DNA of 16,363 nucleotides from an uncultured beta proteobacterium (GCA_903924715.1 CAIYCP010000027.1:1-16363), one strand, 5' to 3'; positions 1-7,391 are shown, counted from the stretch's first letter. Numbers and translations are program-made. Notes: a model not told the origin generated them from the sequence alone.

Positions 1-362
1 AATGCCACACCGGTCGTTGCCCAACCGGGGTCGCCACGCAAGATCCTGAACGTCAAAAAGCCTTGGTGCCTCTGGACAAAGCACCGCGCGTCGCGCATTT
101 TCATCAAAACACCTTGCACGCCCTGGCCGAGCTCTTACAAGCCTCTGGGCTTCAGCACCCCAACGATGTCACCACCACACACATCGCCTGCCGCAGCGTC
201 GACAATCACATCAACCTCTTGTCGACCTTGTATCCAGGCATCAAAGCAGGATCACTATTGGCAGGTGAGTTGCAACGGCCTGTGTTTCAAATCGGCTGGC
301 CCATGGCAAGCGCCGAGAGTTTTGCCCCCATCAACGATCTTGATACGCTGATCGCGCATTAG
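1..362 (+). CDS. FMN-binding glutamate synthase-family protein, C-terminal end (5' partial)
   Basis: Reading frame 3 is open from the left edge to a TAG at 360-362, giving about 119 residues. It begins with a CHTGRCPTGVATQDP stretch. That matches the region of glutamate synthase large subunits and the related stand-alone FMN proteins (COG0069) where CxxxxCP supplies two of the three cysteines of the 3Fe-4S cluster. A helical tail follows (RVAHFHQNTLHALAELL), which is typical of the stand-alone family rather than of full GltB. The family couples an FMN/Fe-S TIM barrel to glutamate synthesis or a related amidotransfer reaction in the cytoplasm. The barrel and any glutaminase domain lie outside the window, so the true substrate cannot be judged. 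The gene converges on the next one with only 6 bases between stop codons. The family is secure from the Fe-S and tail motifs; the exact role is not. Confidence 0.85.
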   Translation, partial: CHTGRCPTGVATQDPERQKALVPLDKAPRVAHFHQNTLHALAELLQASGLQHPNDVTTTHIACRSVDNHINLLSTLYPGIKAGSLLAGELQRPVFQIGWPMASAESFAPINDLDTLIAH

Positions 363-368
363 CACGAA

Positions 369-1265
369 TTATTCGTAAGCGCACTCGGCGACACACGCCT
401 CATAATGCGCGGGCTGCGTGATGTAACCAGAGTCAAACATGCTTGCCGCAAGACGTGCGAAACCTTGTCGCGAAACAGCGCGCCGACACGTCCAGAGCCC
501 TGCTGCGTGATACCGCGTTAAGCAATGCGTTAATAATTCAAGACTTAACTGAGGATAGAAAGGCTTGACCAATCGCGCCAATTCGCCAGGCCCCTGAGCA
601 GCCAGCCAGGGCTTGAACTGCTCAATGGCTTGCATCATCGCTTCGAACGCAGGTTGATGACGCTGCATCCCCTCAGCTGTTGAAATAAAGGTTGTATACG
701 CTGTGTAGCCGCGCTGGTTCGCAGCATGCGCAATCTCGAAGCCGGTCTGCATCAGTGCCATAGATGCGTAGGGTTCAAAGACTTGAATCACATCAAGCTC
801 ACCGCGCTTCAGCGCATCAAGATTGTCTTGCATACTGCGATCGCCTACCCGAGAAATCGCCAGCGGATCGATGCCCGCATCGCGCAAATCTTGCTGCAGA
901 CACAGCCAAGGCGTTGGCACTTCAGATACCGAAGCAAATCTAAGTTTCAGTAAATCTTTAAGCGTGAATGGCTGCGCTTGCGCACGTCGAAGCAAAAAAA
1001 ATGGATCTTTTGCCGCAACTTCGCAAAACGCGACGAGCGACCCAGCAGTTTGCGCAAACTGATCGCGCTCTTTAATCACCCTCAGCGGCCCGCCCCACAT
1101 CACATCAATGTTACCCCGTGCAAGCTCGGCAATCCCCGCACCCGGGGACGCTGACTCGAGAAGCGTAATCGACACCCCTTTTTGCTGAAACAACCCCAAG
1201 GCATGAGTCGCATAAAACGGCGCGTAAAACACAGCGCGAAAATTTTCAGCCAGTTTAATGTTCAT
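369..1265 (-). CDS. NMT1/SsuA-like solute-binding-fold protein without signal peptide
   Basis: This 298-residue protein resembles the NMT1/THI5/SsuA group of periplasmic-binding-protein folds. It has an N-terminal NFRAVFYAPFYATHALGLF segment, a WGGPLRVIK stretch near residue 70, and a GELDVIQVFEPYA stretch near residue 180 that is typical of the second lobe. Such proteins bind thiamine precursors, sulfonates, taurine or small aromatic acids for ABC uptake. The frame stays open upstream to 1310, but the start is placed at the ATG at 1265 (MNIKLAENF), where family similarity begins. Neither start has a convincing Shine-Dalgarno sequence. Neither start gives a hydrophobic signal peptide or a lipobox, so export is not evident. 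No ABC permease or ATPase gene is adjacent. It could be a cytoplasmic sensor or a THI5-like enzyme rather than a transport receptor. It is divergent from the Bug gene at 1391. Confidence 0.72.
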   Translation of the reverse strand: MNIKLAENFRAVFYAPFYATHALGLFQQKGVSITLLESASPGAGIAELARGNIDVMWGGPLRVIKERDQFAQTAGSLVAFCEVAAKDPFFLLRRAQAQPFTLKDLLKLRFASVSEVPTPWLCLQQDLRDAGIDPLAISRVGDRSMQDNLDALKRGELDVIQVFEPYASMALMQTGFEIAHAANQRGYTAYTTFISTAEGMQRHQPAFEAMMQAIEQFKPWLAAQGPGELARLVKPFYPQLSLELLTHCLTRYHAAGLWTCRRAVSRQGFARLAASMFDSGYITQPAHYEACVAECAYE

Positions 1266-1390
1266 GGTGTGCCCAAAATCAAAGAGTACAGGCATTCTAA
1301 AACATATCAACTAAAAAATTGGCATAGATATTGCTGAAGAAACTGTTGCATAATCTACCTCTAGTTGTTCTTCCACGATAAAGGCACTAC
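1266..1390. promoter_or_regulatory. divergent intergenic region between the NMT1-like and Bug genes
   Basis: These 125 bases separate two genes reading outward, so both promoters probably lie here. A CATAAT hexamer at 1349-1354 could be a -10 element for the rightward Bug gene, but no -35 hexamer sits at 16-18 bases from it. An AAAGG ribosome binding site at 1380-1384 lies 6 bases before the ATG at 1391. No clear operator was seen. Confidence 0.3.
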
Positions 1391-2383
1391 ATGTCGCGTT
1401 TAAAATATCTATCATCGTGCTTGATTGGGCTCTTAGTGGCCGCACTGAGCCAGACGTGTTGGGCGCAAAACCTGGTGTCGACGACTCAATATCCAGATAA
1501 GCCTGTACGCCTGATCATCACAGTCCCTCCCGGTGGCGCCTCAGACTTTGTTGCGCGCACCCTCTCAGAGCGTTTTGGCAAAGAGCTTGGCACGACCATT
1601 CTGGTCGAAAACAAAGCCGGAGCAAATGGCACGATTGCCAGTGCACTCGTCGCGCGCGCGGCCCCTGATGGCTACACACTGCTCCAATCTGGGATTTCAA
1701 CGCACGGGATCGGCCCTTATTTTTACGATTCGCTTCCCTATGCGCCGTTCAAAGATCTGGTCTCGATTGGTGCCATTGCTGAGTTTCCAATTATTTTGGC
1801 TGTCAACGCTCAATTGCCTGTTCAGTCTGTCAAAGAGTTAATCGCCCTGGCCCAGACTAAAGCCTTGAGCTTTGCTTCGGCGGGCACCGGTAGTGCGCCT
1901 CATTTGTCGGGTGAACTCTTTAAAACCGAAACCAAGACTACTCTGATACACGTGCCCTACAAAGGGTCTGCCCCCGCTGTGGTCGATGTGGCCAGCGGTC
2001 AGGTCGATCTGATGTTTGATGGTATCCCCGCTTTCTTGCCGCATATCAAAAGTGGCAAGCTTCGCCCAATTGCCGCCGTGAGCATTAAACGTAATAGTCA
2101 ACTGCCTGAGTTACCCACCTTTACAGAGCTCGGCTACCCCAGCATGGTCGCATCCGTGTGGTATGGCTTGATGGCGCCCGCAGGCACACCCAAGGCCATC
2201 ATCGACCGCGTGAACGCGGCAATGAATAGAACCTTAGCCGTGCCAGAGTTACAAAAAAAGCTTGAAGAGAGCGGCGCAATTGTGATGCCGGGCAGCCCGG
2301 CAGATTTTGAAACGTTTTATCTCAATGACTATGCCCGCTGGGGTGACGTGATCAAAAAAGCAGGGATTTCAACTAAACAATAA
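1391..2383 (+). CDS. Bug-family (TctC-like) periplasmic solute-binding protein
   Basis: The product has 330 residues, the usual length for Bug receptors. Residues 1-25 form a Sec signal peptide: SRLK at the n-region, a hydrophobic core, and cleavage after CWA. The mature protein starts the family pattern with PDKPVRLIITVPPGGASDF near residue 35, then ILVENKAGANG, then the ARAAPDGYTLL signature near residue 95. Later come HVPYKGSAPA and VWYGLMAPAGTP. Bug proteins bind carboxylates, amides or aromatic acids in a Venus-flytrap cleft and hand them to a TctAB-type tripartite transporter; no membrane partner is encoded here. The start is supported by AAAGG 6 bases upstream. The gene stands alone, ending at a hairpin at 2385-2411. 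The ligand cannot be deduced. Confidence 0.93.
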   Translation: MSRLKYLSSCLIGLLVAALSQTCWAQNLVSTTQYPDKPVRLIITVPPGGASDFVARTLSERFGKELGTTILVENKAGANGTIASALVARAAPDGYTLLQSGISTHGIGPYFYDSLPYAPFKDLVSIGAIAEFPIILAVNAQLPVQSVKELIALAQTKALSFASAGTGSAPHLSGELFKTETKTTLIHVPYKGSAPAVVDVASGQVDLMFDGIPAFLPHIKSGKLRPIAAVSIKRNSQLPELPTFTELGYPSMVASVWYGLMAPAGTPKAIIDRVNAAMNRTLAVPELQKKLEESGAIVMPGSPADFETFYLNDYARWGDVIKKAGISTKQ

Positions 2384-2384
2384 A

Positions 2385-2411
2385 TCGGGCGCGCTACAGC
2401 AGAGCGCCCGA
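2385..2411. terminator. hairpin between convergent genes, likely bidirectional terminator
   Basis: A perfect 8-bp inverted repeat, TCGGGCGC at 2385-2392 and GCGCCCGA at 2404-2411, with an 11-base loop, starts 2 bases after the Bug stop codon. Read leftward on the minus strand it is followed by a T-rich run (TTTATTGTTT), as expected for an intrinsic terminator of the block ending at 2454. Rightward the following sequence is less T-rich. It probably insulates both transcripts. Confidence 0.65.
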
Positions 2412-2453
2412 CCCATTCGTTTAAACCATCCCACGCTGACCGTTTTGCTCAGG

Positions 2454-3434
2454 CTACGCAATAGTAATCACTGCGTTACCCATCACTTTGCCTTGCTCAA
2501 CCGCTTCGTGCGCTGCGATCGTTTCTGACAAAGGAAAGCGCGCGCCAATCGCGTGCACCAGTTTGCTAGAGGCCAACAAATCGTTGATCCCGGATAGGGC
2601 AAACGCACGCTCACTGGGCGTCAAGTCATAGACCAAGAAAAACTGAAAGCTCAGGGTATTGAACAAGGCAACTCTAAATGGAATCAATGGGTCAGCATAT
2701 TCATTTGAACCATAGCAGGCGACCGTACCGTGAGGCGCAAGCGCACCTTGGCGAACCAAGTCGGCTGTTGTTGAAAAATCCATATCAATGATCGCGTCTA
2801 CCCCTCGACCACCGGTCAACACCAAGACCCGTTGCGCCACGTTTTCAGTTTTGTAATTAATCGTCTCTGACACACCCACCGCACGCGCATGCGCCGCCTT
2901 GGCCTCTGAGCTCACCGTACCGATGACTCGCGCACCGCCTAGCACCGCCATTTGCGCAGCGTAATGTCCAACTGCCGCGGCCGCGGCAATCACTAAAATT
3001 GTTTTACCTTTTAGATCGCCACAGCGACGCACGGCCTCGAAAGCCGTTAGCCCTGGAATCCCCATGCAGGCGGCCGCATCAAAACTTGTGTTGTCGGGCA
3101 ACGCAACGGCTTGCGCCTCGGGCAAGACAATATACTCAGCACAGGTGCCAAAGGGGCGACCAAACTGCCCATTCCAGGTCCACACACGCTGGCCCAGTCG
3201 ATTTTTAGGTACACCTGCACCAATTGCATCGATGACCCCGCCAGCGTCGCTGTGCGGAACGATCCGAGGCGCGATCAATGCACGTCCTTTTCGCGACTTC
3301 ACATCAGAAGGGTTCACGCCCGATACACTGATCTTCACACGGACTTCACCCGGACCGACCTCGGGGGTTGGCATTTCTCCAAGCACCAAGACATCGCGCG
3401 CTTCACCATTTTTTTCATACCAAACTGCTTTCAT
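2454..3434 (-). CDS. medium-chain (MDR) NADPH:quinone oxidoreductase-like protein
   Basis: This 326-residue protein is of the zinc-independent MDR/quinone oxidoreductase type. The N-terminal GroES-like domain runs to about residue 120, with GVNPSD near 40 and PHSDAGGVI near 60. A Rossmann domain follows with the GLTAFEAV hallmark near 128 and a GGRGVDAIID motif near 208. Zinc-ligand cysteine clusters are absent, consistent with reductases that use NAD(P)H on quinones, enones or enoyl-CoA-like substrates. Oddly, the cofactor loop usually written AxxGxxG reads as a run of alanines followed by V-G at residues 150-156, with the first glycines replaced. The ATG is preceded by AAGGAA. It is the last gene of the leftward block, 9 bases after the crotonase stop, so it likely carries out the final redox step of that pathway. 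The exact substrate is unknown. Confidence 0.85.
   Translation of the reverse strand: MKAVWYEKNGEARDVLVLGEMPTPEVGPGEVRVKISVSGVNPSDVKSRKGRALIAPRIVPHSDAGGVIDAIGAGVPKNRLGQRVWTWNGQFGRPFGTCAEYIVLPEAQAVALPDNTSFDAAACMGIPGLTAFEAVRRCGDLKGKTILVIAAAAAVGHYAAQMAVLGGARVIGTVSSEAKAAHARAVGVSETINYKTENVAQRVLVLTGGRGVDAIIDMDFSTTADLVRQGALAPHGTVACYGSNEYADPLIPFRVALFNTLSFQFFLVYDLTPSERAFALSGINDLLASSKLVHAIGARFPLSETIAAHEAVEQGKVMGNAVITIA
2973..2988. repeat. 16-bp perfect GC palindrome inside the MDR gene
   Basis: TGCCGCGGCCGCGGCA at 2973-2988 equals its own reverse complement. On the coding strand it encodes the alanine run at the nucleotide-binding loop of the MDR oxidoreductase. It may be an accident of repeated GCC/GCG alanine codons; no second copy was noticed in the window. 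Confidence 0.9.
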
Positions 3435-3443
3435 TAGAATTCC

Positions 3444-4253
3444 TTATTTCTTTGATTGTGCCGATGGAAAATTGGGTGCACGTTTATTTTTCACTGCATC
3501 TAAGCCTTCACGCGCATCTGGCCCTAAAAAGCCAAGCATCTCAAGCGCCAGCGAGTTATCAAAAATCGGACCGGCCATGCGCATCCAATTATTTAATGCT
3601 TTTTTCGTATGTTGAATTGCAGGTTGGCTACCCATCGCTAATTTTTTTGCAATTGCCAGCGCTCTGGGCATCAATTCAACATGAGGCACGCAAAAGGTCA
3701 CCATCCCAAGTCTTTCAGCTTCTTTTCCATCGATAAAATCAGCCGTCATTAAGTAGTATTTTGCTTTAGCCATTCCGCACAATAAAGGCCAGATGATGGC
3801 CGCGTGATCGCCCGCCGCCACACCAAGTTTGACATGACCGTCGGTAAATTTTGCAGTCTCAGACATCACGCTGACATCGGCGAGTAAAGCAACGGCCAAG
3901 CCCGCGCCCACCGCAGTGCCATTAATCGCTGAAATAATCGGCTTATCGCATGCAAGCATGTTGTAGACCACATCAGCCGCTTCTTTTTTTACTGCGGCAA
4001 TTTGCACTGGATTTCCCACAATTGTCTCAACCCACGACAAATCGCCTCCGGCAGAAAATGCGCGGTCTCCAGCGCCAGTGACGACTGCAACGCGTGTTTG
4101 CTCATCATTTTGGATCACTTCCCAAATTTGTGTAAGTTCCCAATGCAGTCGAGCATTCGTGGCATTCATCACCTCAGGGCGGTTCAAGGTAATTAACAGA
4201 ACACCATCCTCTGGCCGATCAAATTTTAAAAACTGAAAGTCGTCATACACCAT
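3444..4253 (-). CDS. enoyl-CoA hydratase/isomerase (crotonase) family protein, non-canonical active site
   Basis: This 269-residue crotonase-fold protein has the family's two oxyanion-hole regions: AFSAGGDL near residue 67 and NGTAVGAGLAVALLAD near 111-126. The two glutamates that activate water in rat enoyl-CoA hydratase (E144, E164) align here with Ala120 and His140, the latter in FTDGHVKLG. It is therefore unlikely to be a plain hydratase. Isomerase, C-C hydrolase, thioesterase or decarboxylase chemistry is possible. The HVKLGVAAGDHA pattern recurs in a large uncharacterised crotonase subgroup. The ATG is preceded by AGGAG about 7 bases away. The gene overlaps the upstream racemase-like stop by 11 bases and is followed after 9 bases by the MDR gene, so the three are probably translationally coupled. 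A CoA-transferase in the same block could supply its CoA thioester. Confidence 0.88.
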   Translation of the reverse strand: MVYDDFQFLKFDRPEDGVLLITLNRPEVMNATNARLHWELTQIWEVIQNDEQTRVAVVTGAGDRAFSAGGDLSWVETIVGNPVQIAAVKKEAADVVYNMLACDKPIISAINGTAVGAGLAVALLADVSVMSETAKFTDGHVKLGVAAGDHAAIIWPLLCGMAKAKYYLMTADFIDGKEAERLGMVTFCVPHVELMPRALAIAKKLAMGSQPAIQHTKKALNNWMRMAGPIFDNSLALEMLGFLGPDAREGLDAVKNKRAPNFPSAQSKK

Positions 4254-4920
4254 GCTGTGCTCCTAGTAGTACTTTTTTCAGTTTGCGCACAGCGCAATCC
4301 GGCGTCGTCAGCACCGGAACTGAAGCCAGTTTTTGTGCCTGCGCTGCAGCGGATGCCATCGAAAATTGACCAAAAACAATCGTGTGATAACCAGTAAGCG
4401 ATGCCACTTTTTCAGCAATAATTCGATCGTGCTCTGCGTGATCCCCTGCCATCAACGCATCAAAGGCGCCCTCGACCAACATGGCGTCAACCTCAAGCGT
4501 GGTGCCGCGCAGCGCCAGCATTTCATTAAGCTCTTCGGTGAGCGCCGGGATTGACGGACCAAAGGTCGTCAACAACGCCACTTTTCCTCCGCGCTCAATG
4601 ACCTCTTCAAACAAGGCTTCGTTAGGGGTCAAGATCGGAATAGTATGTTTAATCTTTAAACTTTCAATCGTTGAACCGAAAGCAGAACACGTAAACAAAA
4701 TTGCTGTCGCCTCTGCCGCCACACAATACTGACCCAACAAATCAAAACGCTTCGGGATCGAATCGGGTAAACGACCGGCTTCACGCACATCCAACACCAA
4801 AGAATCTTCTAATAGATTCATGACGCGCGCTTCGGGCCACAGTGCCGCAAAGCTTGCGAGCGCGGGCTTCATTGAGACATCGCCCGCATGAATCAAATAA
4901 ATTTTTTGTAACGCTGCCAT
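4243..4920 (-). CDS. Asp/Glu racemase-superfamily protein
   Basis: This product of 225 residues belongs to the aspartate/glutamate/hydantoin racemase superfamily of cofactor-free cytoplasmic isomerases. The start is taken at the ATG at 4920 (MAALQKIYLI) because GAGG lies just upstream; the frame is open a further 8 codons. The first catalytic cysteine is present as Cys78 in ILFTCSAFGS. The second half carries VFGQFSMASAA and TTPDCAVRKL, and no cysteine falls where the second catalytic one is expected, close to the FGQFSM segment. Two-base racemisation is therefore doubtful; one-cysteine chemistry such as isomerisation or decarboxylation is an alternative. Its stop overlaps the crotonase start by 11 bases, which ties it to that pathway. 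A 105-base gap separates it from the CoA-transferase upstream. Substrate unknown. Confidence 0.82.
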   Translation of the reverse strand: MAALQKIYLIHAGDVSMKPALASFAALWPEARVMNLLEDSLVLDVREAGRLPDSIPKRFDLLGQYCVAAEATAILFTCSAFGSTIESLKIKHTIPILTPNEALFEEVIERGGKVALLTTFGPSIPALTEELNEMLALRGTTLEVDAMLVEGAFDALMAGDHAEHDRIIAEKVASLTGYHTIVFGQFSMASAAAQAQKLASVPVLTTPDCAVRKLKKVLLGAQHGV

Positions 4921-5025
4921 TGCAATCCTCAATACTAAAAACAAATCTACGCAATATTCACGCTCACACCAGTCGGGCTGTTTGGTGAATCAGTCCAGAC
5001 CAGAGCGATTTCAGTTTAATTATTT
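4921..5025 (-). other. 105-base gap inside the leftward block
   Basis: This is the only sizeable gap in the otherwise tight 7202-to-2454 block. It is AT-rich near 5010-5028 and carries the GAGG ribosome binding site of the racemase-like gene. I saw no terminator hairpin and no convincing -35/-10 pair, so read-through is possible but an internal promoter cannot be excluded. Confidence 0.4.
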
Positions 5026-6219
5026 TTAAATGACAAGCCTAGCTCGAAGATCGGCAATCTGTGCATCGCTGTAGCCAAATTCACGCATCACTTCGTCGGT
5101 TTCACCGCCACGCGCAGGCGTGGCCGTACGAATTTCGCTTGGTGTGCGTGACAAGCCGACGGGTTGACCGACCACTTCGATGTCTCCGAGTTCGGGATGA
5201 TGCACTGCCGTTGCGATTCCCAAATGACGCGTCTGAGCATCTGCGAACACTTGATCCATACGATAGATCGGCCCACAGGCAACGCTAGCGGCCTCAAAGC
5301 GTTCGATCCATTCTTGCGTGGAACGCGTACTGGTGATCGCACCGAGCTCTTGATTAAGCGCGACCCGATTCGTCGAACGCAATTTACCGGTTTTATATTC
5401 TTCTTTTGCCAACAAATACTCACCATCAACCGCTTTGCAAAGTCGCTCCCACATCTGCTGCGCGCCGGCCCCAGCAATATTGATATGGCCATCCGAAGTT
5501 GGAAACACGCCAGTTGGAATCGAAGTGGGATGATCGTTGCCCGCCTGCTCAGGAATTTCTTTATTAATCAGCCAACGCGCTGCCTGAAAATCCAGCATGC
5601 CGATCATGGACTCTAGCAACGAAGTTTGTACCCACTGGCCCTGACCCGACTCTTCGCGTTCGAGCAACGCAGTCAATACACCTAACGCGCAAAACAAGCC
5701 CGTTGCAGAGTCGGCAACAGCAATGCCGGCGCGCACCGGACCTTGGCCCGGCAGACCGGTAATGGCCATCAGGCCTCCCATGCCTTGCACAATCTGATCG
5801 TAGCCAGGTCGTTTGGCGTAGGGGCCATCCTGACCAAAGCCAGAGATACTCGCGAAGACCAAACCCGGATTCGTTTTACGCAGACTCTCGTAATCGATCC
5901 CCAACCTAAACTTCACGTCTGGGCGAAAATTTTCAATAATCACATCCGCCTGATCTGCCATCTTTTTAAAAATTGCAATGCCTTCGGCTTCTTTTAAGTT
6001 CAAGGTCAAGCTGCGTTTGTTTCGATGCAAATTTTGAAAATCAGGGCCTAAGCGACTATCGCCCCAGCCGTCGCTGACGCCTAACGCCTCTGGTGTTTCG
6101 ATCTTGATCACATCGGCACCCCAATCGGCAAGCTGTCGCACGGCCGTGGGGCCCGAGCGCAGGCGTGTCAGATCCAACACTTTAAATCTAGCTAACGGGC
6201 CGCGACGCGTCGTAGTCAT
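5026..6219 (-). CDS. CoA-transferase family III (CaiB/BaiF) protein
   Basis: This 397-residue class III CoA-transferase is of the formyl-CoA transferase/CaiB type, which moves CoA between acyl-CoA donors and carboxylic acids. The N-terminal KVLDLTRLRSGP, ADWGADVIKIE and KRSLTLNLK (near 68) blocks are classic. The catalytic aspartate is Asp170 in GIAVADSATG, at nearly the same position as Asp169 of oxalate-degrading formyl-CoA transferase. The start is placed at the ATG at 6219, which has GAGGAAA about 7 bases upstream; the frame is open 15 codons further. It begins 2 bases after the Bug stop, with its ribosome binding site inside the Bug coding end, so the two are co-transcribed. It probably activates the acid captured by that receptor. 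Donor and acceptor cannot be inferred. Confidence 0.93.
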   Translation of the reverse strand: MTTTRRGPLARFKVLDLTRLRSGPTAVRQLADWGADVIKIETPEALGVSDGWGDSRLGPDFQNLHRNKRSLTLNLKEAEGIAIFKKMADQADVIIENFRPDVKFRLGIDYESLRKTNPGLVFASISGFGQDGPYAKRPGYDQIVQGMGGLMAITGLPGQGPVRAGIAVADSATGLFCALGVLTALLEREESGQGQWVQTSLLESMIGMLDFQAARWLINKEIPEQAGNDHPTSIPTGVFPTSDGHINIAGAGAQQMWERLCKAVDGEYLLAKEEYKTGKLRSTNRVALNQELGAITSTRSTQEWIERFEAASVACGPIYRMDQVFADAQTRHLGIATAVHHPELGDIEVVGQPVGLSRTPSEIRTATPARGGETDEVMREFGYSDAQIADLRARLVI

Positions 6220-6221
6220 TT

Positions 6222-7202
6222 TTATTTCCTCATGGATTTCTGTGTTTGCGCGACCGCACCCCAACGGTGATAGTCACGTTCAATCAACGCTGCAAATTCT
6301 GCAGCGGTTCCGGTTTGAATTTCAAAACCGGCGGCCGTTAAATTCTGTTGCACCTCAGGCATCGCCAAAATCTTGTTGATCTGTTGATTGAGCAATTGCA
6401 CGATTGCGTCAGGCGTACCCTTGGGGGCAACAATGCCATACCAACCATTTGCCTCAAAGTCTGGATATCCCGCTTCAGCTGCGCTGGGCACATTGGGCAA
6501 GGCGGCCACCCGTTTGTGGCCCGTCACCGCCAGCGCCCGAAGCTTACCCGCCGCCAATAACGGAATCGCCGAGGGCAGACTGGCCACCATCACGTCAATG
6601 TCTCCGCGCGACAATTCAACCACCGCAGTCGTCGCATTTTTGTAGGGGATGTAAAGCATTTTCGTATCGAGCAAGTTTTGAAACAACACTCCAATCAGCT
6701 CAGTTTGTGACGAGGTCGACGCAAACGTCGCACCGCCCTTTTTTTCTTTTGCAAACTGCGCAAACGCTTTCAAATTTTGATAAGGCGCATCGGGATAAGT
6801 GACCAATAGATAGGGCTGATTCACGCCTACGGCTACGGCAACAAAATCTTTGAGTGGCTCATAACCAATGTCGCTGTAGACGAAGGGATTAACGGCCAGG
6901 GTACTCACAAAGCCGATCGTCAAGGTGTAACCGTCTGGGGCTGCTTTTGCACCGTAGGTCGTGCCAATGCCACCCTGAGCACCCGGCTTATTCTCGACCA
7001 CGACCGTTTGCTGCAGCGCTTCGCCCAGCTTTTGCGCCATCACGCGGGCAAACGCATCCGTGCCTCCTCCGGCCGCATTGGGGACAACCAGTCGAATGGT
7101 ACGCTCGGGGTAGGCATGCGCCATGCTTGGGGTAAGCAAAGCGAGCATGCCGCATAGACCCAATGAGGCCAAACGCAGCAATCGTAAAATCCGCTCTTTC
7201 AA
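6222..7202 (-). CDS. Bug-family (TctC-like) periplasmic solute-binding protein, TTG start
   Basis: This 326-residue Bug receptor has a signal peptide over residues 1-30 (KERILRLLR n-region, leucine-rich core, cleavage after AHA). Family blocks follow: ERTIRLVVPNAAGGGTDAF, VVVENKPGAQGG, AKAAPDGYTL, IPYKNATTAV, NGWYGIVAPKGTP. The start codon is TTG at 7202. A GGAG lies 7 bases before it, and no in-frame ATG exists between it and the nearest upstream stop. It is the first gene of the leftward block and is directly coupled to the CoA-transferase. This makes it the best-supported receptor-pathway pair in the window: the ligand is probably the acid that the CoA-transferase activates. No TctA/TctB partner is present. 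Confidence 0.93.
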   Translation of the reverse strand: MKERILRLLRLASLGLCGMLALLTPSMAHAYPERTIRLVVPNAAGGGTDAFARVMAQKLGEALQQTVVVENKPGAQGGIGTTYGAKAAPDGYTLTIGFVSTLAVNPFVYSDIGYEPLKDFVAVAVGVNQPYLLVTYPDAPYQNLKAFAQFAKEKKGGATFASTSSQTELIGVLFQNLLDTKMLYIPYKNATTAVVELSRGDIDVMVASLPSAIPLLAAGKLRALAVTGHKRVAALPNVPSAAEAGYPDFEANGWYGIVAPKGTPDAIVQLLNQQINKILAMPEVQQNLTAAGFEIQTGTAAEFAALIERDYHRWGAVAQTQKSMRK

Positions 7203-7391
7203 CTTCTGTCTCCAGGGCCGATCCGACCCTTAACTTTTCTTAGTGGCGTCTAGGCGCCCGCTTGACACGCTTTCTGCAACGCGAAGGGGTTAGCATACCT
7301 GAGCCCCCCCGGTTATGCAGCAGATCGCGTCAGCGCCCAGCACGGCAAAGAGGCACAATGTCATTTTTGCATCAATTCAAGGCTTTTAAAT
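7203..7391. promoter_or_regulatory. divergent control region between the leftward catabolic block and the second crotonase
   Basis: These 189 bases lie between genes reading outward. A perfect -35-like TTGACA occurs at 7262-7267 on the plus strand, but no good -10 follows at 16-18 bases. The same bases (7263-7278) fit a sigma-54 -24/-12 element with the key GG altered to GA. A 14-base near-palindrome, GGCGTCTAGGCGCC at 7245-7258 with one wobble pair, could be an operator. An AAGG about 9 bases before the ATG at 7392 serves the crotonase. Exact promoter positions are not settled. Confidence 0.4.

Noticed and set aside
364..376. ACGAAT-T-ATTCGT palindrome at the convergent gene ends
   Set aside because: The stem is only 5-6 bp with a minimal loop and no T-run on either side, and it overlaps a stop codon. 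It is too weak to call a terminator or operator.
3064..3615. 183-codon open frame on the plus strand
   Set aside because: It lies antisense to the MDR and crotonase genes, crosses their junction and shows no family features. It is a shadow of well-supported genes.
5088..5616. Open frames of 134 (-) and 150 (+) codons within the CoA-transferase region
   Set aside because: Both sit in other frames of a clear CoA-transferase and have no recognisable domain or ribosome binding site.
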